Shown: one piece after another, positions 6,661-11,399 of the stretch
Numbering within the stretch: position 1 is the first letter of the stretch
Layout of the letters: each line of letters opens with the position of its first letter
Assembly (NCBI GenBank): GCA_030598025.1
Contig: JAUVQS010000039.1
Location: forward strand, 1 to 11,399
Length of the DNA: 11,399 bases
Direction: 5' to 3'
Source: Acidimicrobiia bacterium
GTDB taxonomy: Bacteria > Actinomycetota > Acidimicrobiia > Spongiisociales > JAHEDJ01
The notes under the pieces: model-generated
What the model was told of the DNA's origin: nothing
Database searches by the model: none
Seen by the model: the letters and a program-made list of their open reading frames with translations, nothing else
Translations under genes and position numbers: made by a program

Positions 6661-7281
6661 GTGACCAATTGGAAGAACCTCTGGCGGCCGATGGCCGCGG
6701 CAGTTGTCGTCGTCGTGATGGCCTTCTTCGTCTATGTCCGCAACACCCGGGTTCCGTTGCTCGGATACGTTGACCTCGGATTTCATGAACTCGGTCATCT
6801 CGTCGGCTACATCTTCCCCATCTCGGAGCGACTCACCGCGGCTCTTGGGTCGATCACCCAAATCGCGGTTCCGGTCGGCCTGGCCGTCTACTTTCTCTGG
6901 TGGCGCAAGGATCGAGTAGCCGGGGCCCTCATGCTCGCCTGGGCGGGCACGTCTGCCTGGGATGCCGGCGTGTACATCGCAGATGCTCCGTACGAGCGAC
7001 TCCAACTCATTGGAGGAGACCACGATTGGGCATACCTCCTTGGTCCCACGGAGTTCAACAACTACGCCATCGCCGACGATCTGGCCGCGTTCGTCGAGTT
7101 CACCGGCGCGATCGCGCTCGTTGCCGGTTTGCTCATTTGTCTGGCCGTTCCGGCCCGGTCGTGGCTGGAGGGCCGGAAGTCGGACAAACAAGCCGCTCGC
7201 GTCGCCGACCTGCCCGTGCGCGAAGTGAGATGGCGCGGCGAGGGGCCAGAAACACCGGCGGGCAATACACTGCCCGGGTGA
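6661..7281 (+). CDS. Membrane protein with HExxH motif, putative M50-like metallopeptidase
   Basis: A 206-residue protein with about four hydrophobic segments (near 11-27, 64-80, 86-102 and 143-163). The sequence GFHELGHLVGY holds the zinc-binding pattern H42-E-L-G-H46 inside a hydrophobic region. Later acidic and histidine residues (D101 in SAWDAGVYI; GGDHDWAYLLG with D120, H121, D122) could supply a third metal ligand, though I cannot assign it. The layout resembles small M50/M50B-like intramembrane zinc proteases, but the similarity is by motif only and the substrate is unknown. The C-terminal 40 residues are hydrophilic. The GTG start at 6661 places the first membrane segment after MTNWKNLWRP. 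The stop codon overlaps the start of the cystathionine beta-synthase gene (GTGA), so the two may be translated together, although that gene also has its own -10-like box. Confidence 0.75.
   Translation: MTNWKNLWRPMAAAVVVVVMAFFVYVRNTRVPLLGYVDLGFHELGHLVGYIFPISERLTAALGSITQIAVPVGLAVYFLWWRKDRVAGALMLAWAGTSAWDAGVYIADAPYERLQLIGGDHDWAYLLGPTEFNNYAIADDLAAFVEFTGAIALVAGLLICLAVPARSWLEGRKSDKQAARVADLPVREVRWRGEGPETPAGNTLPG
7266..7271 (+). promoter_or_regulatory. Possible internal -10 box for the cystathionine beta-synthase gene
   Basis: TACACT, inside the 3' end of the HExxH gene, lies 6 nt before GTG 7278. This is the same spacing as at other starts in the window and suggests a leaderless transcript in addition to readthrough. 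Confidence 0.4.
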
Positions 7282-8231
7282 TCCACGAGAACGCACTCTC
7301 TGCCATCGGCAGCACACCACTCGTCCGTCTGTCCCGAATCCACCCGCCCGGCAACCTCGTTGCCAAGATCGAATACATGAATCCGGGTGGATCGATCAAA
7401 GAGCGTATCGCCGTGTCGATGATCGATCGCGCCGAAGATCTCGGCCTTCTAATCGAGGGTGGCACCATCATCGAGCCGACCTCAGGCAACACGGGAGTCG
7501 GACTGGCCATCGTCGGCGCCGTCCGGGGTTACCGGATCATCTGCACCGTCCCGGACAAGGTATCGAAGGAGAAGCAGGATCTGCTGCGGGCCTACGGTGT
7601 CGAGGTCATCGAGACTCCCACCGAGCTACTCCCCGCCGACCCCGACTCGTACTACGGCGTCGCCAGACGCCTGGTTGAGGAGATCCCCGGCGCGTATTCT
7701 CCGAATCAGTACACCAATCCCGGCAATCCAGAATCCCACTACCTCACCACGGGCCCAGAGATCTGGGAACAGACCGACGGCAACCTCGGAGCACTGGTCG
7801 CCGGAGTCGGCACCGGCGGGACGATCACCGGAGCCGGACGCTTCCTCAAGAAGATGAATCCGGACGTCCTGGTGGTGGGCATCGACCCCGAGGGTTCGAT
7901 CTTCACCGCCCCATCAGAGGATCAGGTCCACCAATACGAAGTCGAAGGCGTCGGCGAAGATTTCTGGCCGGAGACGCTGGATCCCGACGTGATCGACGAA
8001 TACCTGATGGTCACAGATGTCGAGTGCTTCTCGACAACCCGCCGACTGGCGCGCCGGGAGGGATTGCTGGTCGGTGGTTCCGGTGGCCTGGCCGTCCACG
8101 GAGCGATACACGTTGCCACTGAATACCCGGAAAGGCTCGTGGTCGTGATCCTACCGGATTCAGGGCGGGGATACCTATCCAAGGTCTTCAATGATGACTG
8201 GATGCAAGCACACGGATACGAGGTGGAGTGA
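7278..8231 (+). CDS. cbs: Cystathionine beta-synthase, catalytic domain only
   Basis: A 317-residue fold-type II PLP enzyme, expected to join homocysteine (or an activated form) and serine into cystathionine in the cytoplasm. The PLP lysine is K41 in NPGGSIKERIA. The substrate loop TSGNTG is at 68-73 and the phosphate-binding loop GTGGTITG at 178-185. The PDSGRGYLSKVFNDDWM segment near the C-terminus is typical of cystathionine beta-synthases rather than cysteine synthases. The protein ends 8 residues later, so it lacks the C-terminal CBS (Bateman) regulatory pair found in human and mycobacterial enzymes, and it has no N-terminal heme-binding extension. O-acetylserine-dependent activity cannot be ruled out. 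The GTG start overlaps the previous stop by 4 nt and no SD is evident. The following gene starts within its stop codon, giving a transsulfuration pair. Confidence 0.9.
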   Translation: MIHENALSAIGSTPLVRLSRIHPPGNLVAKIEYMNPGGSIKERIAVSMIDRAEDLGLLIEGGTIIEPTSGNTGVGLAIVGAVRGYRIICTVPDKVSKEKQDLLRAYGVEVIETPTELLPADPDSYYGVARRLVEEIPGAYSPNQYTNPGNPESHYLTTGPEIWEQTDGNLGALVAGVGTGGTITGAGRFLKKMNPDVLVVGIDPEGSIFTAPSEDQVHQYEVEGVGEDFWPETLDPDVIDEYLMVTDVECFSTTRRLARREGLLVGGSGGLAVHGAIHVATEYPERLVVVILPDSGRGYLSKVFNDDWMQAHGYEVE

Positions 8232-9376
8232 TGCGATTCGAAACGGACGCGATACACGCCGGCCAGCAACCGGACCCGTCGACCGGCGCCGTTGTGGTCC
8301 CGATCTACGCGACTTCGACCTATGCCCAGGCGTCGCCCGGCGAGCACCAGGGATTCGAGTACTCGAGGACGGGCAACCCGACCCGACGAGCCCTCGAGAT
8401 TGCCCTTGCGGCGCTGGAAGGCATACCGGAGGATGGACCCGGCGGAGCGATTGCCACAGCCTCCGGCATGGGCGCGACGGCCATCATCGGTTACACCCTC
8501 AAACCCGGTGACCACGTCCTACTGCCCAACGACGCCTACGGGGGTACCTTCCGCTTCTTCGCCCGCGTCCTCACCGAACAAGGGGTCGAATGGTCGGCCG
8601 TCGACATGACGGACGCTCGCCTGGTACGCACGGCATTGCGACCGGCCACCAAAGTGATTTGGGCGGAGACACCGACGAACCCAATGCTTCGATTGGTCGA
8701 TATCGCCGCCGTGGCGGGTGTCGCGCGGGAGGCGGGAGCGATGTTCGTCGTTGACAACACTTTCGCTACTCCATACTTGCAGCGCCCACTCGATCTTGGC
8801 GCCGACGTCGTCCTGCATTCGACTACCAAGTATCTGGGCGGCCATTCAGACGTTGTCGGTGGAGCATTGATTACCCGTGACCCGGACCTGTTTGCACGGT
8901 TTGAGTTCCTCATCAACGCGGCAGGACCGATTGCCGGGCCGTTCGACGCCTGGTTAGTTCTGCGCGGCCTCAAGACGCTCGCCGTCCGCATGGACCGGCA
9001 CACGGAGAACGCCGGCCGCATTGCCCGATTCCTCGAGTCACACCCCGGAGTCATGAACGTGTGGTACCCGGGCCTCGAGTCTCACCCTCAACATGACCTG
9101 GCCACCCGCCAGATGCAGGGCAGCGGCGGAATGATTTCATTCGTCCCGGCAGGTGGACCAGAGGCCGCCGGACGAATAGCGCGTTCGACCGAACTCTTCT
9201 TCCTGGCCGAAAGCCTGGGCGGCGTCGAGTCCCTCATCGAAATACCGGCAGCCATGACGCATGTCTCTGTCGATGGAACCGCACTCGAAGTGCCGCCCGA
9301 CCTGATCCGCCTCTCGGTGGGCATCGAACACGTGGAGGATCTGCTGGAGGATCTGGAGAGGGCCTTGGGCGGATAG
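8231..9376 (+). CDS. Cystathionine gamma-lyase / gamma-synthase family PLP enzyme
   Basis: A 381-residue member of the Cys/Met-metabolism PLP family (fold type I). The motifs are ETDAIHAGQ at the N-terminus, YSRTGNPTR (44-52), ASGMGATA (78-85), AETPTNPMLRLVDI (145-158), VVDNTFATPYLQRPLDLGAD (173-192) and the PLP lysine K200 in HSTTKYLGGHSDVVGG. SLGGVESLIEIPAAMTH, and then RLSVGIEHVEDLLEDL at the end, complete the family pattern. Sequence alone does not separate gamma-lyase from gamma-synthase. Next to a cystathionine beta-synthase, the gamma-lyase role (cystathionine to cysteine, 2-oxobutyrate and ammonia) is the better inference. ATG 8231 shares one base with the upstream stop (TGATG) and has GGTGG just before it; GTG 8228 is a minor alternative. 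Heptamer repeats begin inside its stop codon. Confidence 0.92.
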   Translation: MRFETDAIHAGQQPDPSTGAVVVPIYATSTYAQASPGEHQGFEYSRTGNPTRRALEIALAALEGIPEDGPGGAIATASGMGATAIIGYTLKPGDHVLLPNDAYGGTFRFFARVLTEQGVEWSAVDMTDARLVRTALRPATKVIWAETPTNPMLRLVDIAAVAGVAREAGAMFVVDNTFATPYLQRPLDLGADVVLHSTTKYLGGHSDVVGGALITRDPDLFARFEFLINAAGPIAGPFDAWLVLRGLKTLAVRMDRHTENAGRIARFLESHPGVMNVWYPGLESHPQHDLATRQMQGSGGMISFVPAGGPEAAGRIARSTELFFLAESLGGVESLIEIPAAMTHVSVDGTALEVPPDLIRLSVGIEHVEDLLEDLERALGG

Positions 9377-9437
9377 CCATCAGCCATCAGCCCTCAGCCA
9401 TGAAGCTGAAGGCCACTGGCCACTGGCTACCGGCCGG
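9375..9437. repeat. Heptamer tandem repeat array 3
   Basis: The array starts within the metabolic gene's stop codon with AGCCATC, AGCCATC, AGCCCTC, AGCCATG. In the same 7-bp phase it passes through AAGCTGA to AGGCCAC, TGGCCAC, TGGCTAC, CGGCCGG. The second half is roughly the reverse complement of the first: 9374-9392 against 9411-9429 pairs in blocks with 3-nt bubbles. The unit differs from arrays 1 and 2. Confidence 0.6.
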
Positions 9438-9613
9438 TGAATGGCAACAAGGCCTCGCCGATGCTTCCAGCTCCACCTTGCACCGAGTCCAAGCGGAGCG
9501 CTCCGAACAGCGCCACCTCAACACGATCCACCGGCCAGGGGCCAATGGCCAGAAGCCAATCGCGAAAATTGGTCGCCATTTCTCGCGATGTGTGCCAACA
9601 TCCTCTCTACCAG
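9438..9613. other. Non-coding stretch without recognised features
   Basis: An open frame runs through this interval on the plus strand (from ATG 9400 or 9437), but its composition is unlike the neighbouring proteins and there is no SD. I see only short GGCCA-rich words (around 9533-9555) and no clear promoter, although one for the downstream RNA should lie near its right end. Confidence 0.4.
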
Positions 9614-9629
9614 AGAAAGGAGGTGGTCC
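9614..9629 (+). promoter_or_regulatory. Extended 'super' Shine-Dalgarno sequence
   Basis: AGAAAGGAGGTGGTCC differs from the complement of the common bacterial 16S rRNA 3' end at one base. That base (G for A) still gives a G-U pair, so all 16 nt could pair with the ribosome. It is far longer than any other SD in the window. A related GGAGGTGG recurs at 9658-9665. Confidence 0.7.
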
Positions 9630-9631
9630 AA

Positions 9632-9676
9632 CTGTTAGAAAGTTTCTGTAGGACTCTGGAGGTGGCCGGACGCTAA
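9632..9676 (+). CDS. Candidate short ORF (about 14 residues) behind the extended SD
   Basis: Reading from CTG 9632, which is 8 nt past the AGGAGG core, gives LLESFCRTLEVAGR and then TAA at 9674-9676. There is no ATG, and an in-frame GTG (9623) overlaps the SD itself, so CTG is the best-placed start despite being rare. The stop lies at the base of the first stem-loop of the structured region. It might encode a leader or stand-alone micropeptide, or the SD might serve RNA function without translation. I have only a vague recollection of similar SD-plus-short-ORF arrangements in actinobacteria and cannot confirm it. Confidence 0.35.
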   Translation: MLESFCRTLEVAGR

Positions 9677-9845
9677 ACGGCCATCGGTGCCGTTAACGGC
9701 GGGGCGTCAGTCCCGTTGTGGGTAGCGACACCAACCCGGACCACCGGGACTTAGAGATCCGCGTGCTGGTCCTCACGCGGCGAATGAAGTATCTCTCGTC
9801 TTATCGTTGTGAAGCGGGCTCCTCCGGGAGCCCGCTTCCGTTTGC
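9650..9845 (+). ncRNA. Candidate structured RNA with terminal hairpin
   Basis: Stem A pairs GACGC 9669-9673 with GCGTC 9704-9708 and encloses AACGGC/GCCGTT (9676-9681 with 9689-9694). Stem B pairs AGTCCCG 9709-9715 with CGGGACT 9745-9751, with inner GGGT 9720-9723 / ACCC 9734-9737. Stem C pairs CCGCGTG 9759-9765 with CACGCGG 9774-9780 around an 8-nt loop. A terminator-like hairpin follows at 9811-9838. Stems A and B abut one another, which is unusual for random sequence. No known class was recognised (not tmRNA, RNase P RNA, SRP RNA or a riboswitch I can identify). The plus orientation is inferred from the SD upstream and the T-richer flank after the last hairpin. Confidence 0.5.
9811..9838 (+). 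terminator. Strong terminator-like hairpin
   Basis: A perfect 12-bp stem (GAAGCGGGCTCC / GGAGCCCGCTTC) around a TCCG loop, followed by CGTTTG. The tail is not a real U-run, but the stem is the strongest perfect short hairpin in the window. It would end the structured RNA and separate it from the TSUP gene. Confidence 0.7.
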
Positions 9846-9895
9846 CCCCCTCTCCGAGTCCAGGGGCCAGTTTCGGTCGGCTCCTGTGGCAATGC

Positions 9896-9901
9896 GATAC
9901 T
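9896..9901 (+). promoter_or_regulatory. Possible -10 box of the TSUP gene (leaderless)
   Basis: GATACT lies 7 nt before GTG 9909 and there is no SD. The first base departs from TANNNT. Confidence 0.4.
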
Positions 9902-9908
9902 CCCGGCG

Positions 9909-10630
9909 GTGTTCAGCCCATTCGAGATTGTCATTGCCATCGTGGTTTCGGCCATTGGTGCAGCGCTCCAGGGCGTGGTGGGATTCGGGTTCGGAGTGCT
10001 GTCGGTGCCCATCCTCACTATCTTGAATCCGGACTTCACTCCGATCCCACAATTGATACTGGCCCTCCCTCTCACAGCCACTATTGCGTTGCGAGATCAC
10101 CGCCACCTCGATCTCAAAGGCGCCGGCTGGGTCATTGCCGGGCGGTTCCCCGGTGCCTATTAGGCGTACTGCTCCTGGGCGCGCTCGCCGGCCGTGCTAT
10201 CGACGCGGTAATCGCAGCCGTCGTAATCGCGGCCACCCTGACGATCGCCCTCGGCTGGTCGATTCAGAGAACCTCGTTCACCGAGTTCCTGGCCGGCGTC
10301 ACATCCGGCATAACGGGAACCGTTTCTGCGATCGGTGGTCCGCCGGTTGCTCTCATCTATCACGACAGCCCGGGTGCCACCATTCGCTCAACGTTGAGCA
10401 CGATCTTCATCATCGGCGTCACGATCAACTTGGCGACCCTGACGGCCTTCGGAGAAATCCAGAGCTCTGACCTGACGACGGCGGCGATCCTGCTGCCCGG
10501 CATGTTGATCGGCCTGACATTGAGCGGCCCCATAGCGTCCCGTTTCGATGATCGGGCCGTTCGACGAGTTGTGCTCATCACCGCCGGACTGGCGGGACTG
10601 GGTCTGGCGATGAAGGTGCTATTCAGCTGA
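9909..10630 (+). pseudogene. TSUP family permease (TauE/SafE-like), frameshifted
   Basis: The first frame, from GTG 9909, encodes FEIVIAIVVSAIGAALQGVVGFGFGVLSVPIL and runs to TAG at 10161-10163. The protein continues in another frame with LLGVLLLGALAGRAIDAVIAA... to TGA at 10628-10630. Restoring one C near 10156-10158 joins them as GRFPGA-LLGVLLLG, giving a 240-residue protein of normal family length. The two-repeat family structure is clear: GFGFG near residue 25 in the first half, SGITGTVSAIGGPPVALIY near 133-150 in the second, and about eight hydrophobic segments. The family exports or imports sulfite, sulfonates and other small anions; the substrate is unknown, though sulfur genes lie nearby. 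The break may be a true mutation or a sequencing or assembly error; the rest is undecayed, which favours error or a recent event. Confidence 0.85.
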
Positions 10631-10632
10631 CG

Positions 10633-11349
10633 TCAGATGATCGGGTCGGCGAACAACGATCCAAGTGCCTCGCGAGCCTCTGTGAACGCCCACGACAGAA
10701 CAATGACCATGAGGATCAGTAGAATGGCGGTCAAGATCGTTCTTCCTCGATAGGTCCTCACTTCAGTCGGATCGTCGAGATATGAGGGGACCCGCGGCTT
10801 ATGCGACACGACTCCGTTGACCTGCGCTACGGGCGACGGTGCGTCGACCAGCACAGTCTCATCTGCCACGGCGACTGCCGGCACCGGCCTCGCAGACCAG
10901 GGTTCGGGTGATTTCGACTGCGAGGGGATGTCGGACGGAGACGAATCGGGCGTCGTCCCCGTCATCGGATCTGACGACATTGCGGGGCCAACCGACACTT
11001 CGGTTCGATCGGCATCCATTGCGGGCTGCGCCTCCGCGATATCCGTTTCGACCAGCTTGTCGGGGGGCGTCGAGTCGCGGTCGAGCGAGGGCTCGACATG
11101 CGGCTGGATTGAATCCACTACTTCAGCCGCCGGTCCGTCGACCGCCGACCTGATTTCATCTTCGGTCAAGCCGAGAACGGCGGCAAGGGCGGCAATAGCC
11201 GACGGATCGGCCGGAACGGAGCGATCCCGCTCCCAGCTGCGGACCGTTGATGGTGACCTGCCGACGAGCTCCGCCAGACGCGCCTGGGTGAGGCCAAGCG
11301 CTGCGCGCTGATGCCGAATCAAATCACCGAGGGAGAGCTGTACTGACAT
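10633..11349 (-). CDS. HTH (XRE-family) protein with C-terminal transmembrane anchor
   Basis: A 238-residue protein. Residues 7-62 form an XRE/Cro-type helix-turn-helix (LGDLIRHQRAALGLTQARLAELVGRSPSTVRSWERDRSVP). Residues 71-190 are rich in Pro, Ser, Asp and Glu and look disordered. Residues 204-222 (ILTAILLILMVIVLSWAF) are a single membrane segment following basic RTYRGR, which suggests the HTH side is cytoplasmic. A short tail TEAREALGSLFADPII follows. The HTH-linker-TM order recalls RodZ and other membrane-tethered DNA-binding proteins, but I see no RodZ periplasmic domain and no function can be assigned. ATG 11349 has GGTGAG close upstream; the frame stays open to GTG 11397 at the window edge, but those residues add nothing to the fold. 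Its stop lies 2 bp from the convergent TSUP stop. Confidence 0.82.
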   Translation of the reverse strand: MSVQLSLGDLIRHQRAALGLTQARLAELVGRSPSTVRSWERDRSVPADPSAIAALAAVLGLTEDEIRSAVDGPAAEVVDSIQPHVEPSLDRDSTPPDKLVETDIAEAQPAMDADRTEVSVGPAMSSDPMTGTTPDSSPSDIPSQSKSPEPWSARPVPAVAVADETVLVDAPSPVAQVNGVVSHKPRVPSYLDDPTEVRTYRGRTILTAILLILMVIVLSWAFTEAREALGSLFADPII

Positions 11350-11399
11350 GAACTCACCAATCAGATTACCGGGTTCTGGCCCGGATGATTGATCCACGG

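Noticed and set aside
9400..9651. Plus-strand frame of 83 codons starting inside heptamer array 3
   Set aside because: It has no SD, reads through repeat DNA, and runs into the extended SD of the structured-RNA locus in a different frame from the short ORF.
9669..9780. Possible known RNA class (tmRNA, RNase P RNA, SRP RNA, 5S rRNA or a common riboswitch)
   Set aside because: I looked for the conserved cores I know for these classes and found none, so only 'candidate structured RNA' is claimed.
1..11399. CRISPR, toxin-antitoxin, phage defence or mobile-element genes
   Set aside because: No direct-repeat/spacer pattern, integrase, transposase or defence-type protein was seen; every recognisable protein belongs to a housekeeping or general family.

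Overview
The window looks like ordinary chromosome from a high-GC actinobacterium. The class Acidimicrobiia is possible, but that is an impression from protein style and not a placement. Supporting signs are GC-rich codon use, many GTG starts, a HrdB-like sigma factor, and several genes that lack a Shine-Dalgarno (SD) sequence but carry a TANNNT-like -10 box 6-7 nt before the start codon, the signature of leaderless mRNAs. I see no phage genes, transposases, CRISPR array, toxin-antitoxin pair, rRNA or tRNA.

Layout. Positions 1-2535 are read on the minus strand: two adjacent small CBS-domain proteins (the first cut by the window edge), a sigma-70 family sigma factor with a terminator-like hairpin behind it, and a VOC/glyoxalase-like protein. 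Divergent from the VOC gene, on the plus strand, come an NAD-dependent epimerase/dehydratase (2627-3463) and a YyaL/DUF255 thioredoxin-fold protein (3510-5522). A heme A synthase gene (ctaA, 5633-6547, minus) converges on the latter. Divergent from ctaA is a plus-strand cluster joined by overlapping stop and start codons: an HExxH membrane protein (6661-7281), cystathionine beta-synthase (7278-8231) and a cystathionine gamma-lyase/gamma-synthase family enzyme (8231-9376). The last two would form a reverse transsulfuration pair turning homocysteine and serine into cysteine. After a 530-bp non-coding stretch come a frameshifted TSUP (TauE/SafE-like) permease (9909-10630) and, convergent with it, a DNA-binding protein with an N-terminal HTH and a C-terminal membrane anchor (10633-11349).

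The non-coding DNA holds the most interesting signals. (1) At 9614-9840 a 16-nt extended SD, able to pair along its whole length with a typical 16S rRNA 3' end, precedes a very short ORF, then a run of stem-loops, then a terminator-like hairpin: a candidate small-peptide plus structured-RNA locus. (2) A family of about 54-bp palindromes (three copies) abuts the stop codons of the VOC, DUF255 and ctaA genes. (3) Three arrays of degenerate 7-bp tandem repeats lie at gene boundaries, two built as inverted halves. (4) The -10/start-codon spacing recurs across six genes.

No obviously new multi-gene system is visible among the protein genes. All calls are from reading the sequence and remembered family features; no database search was run.
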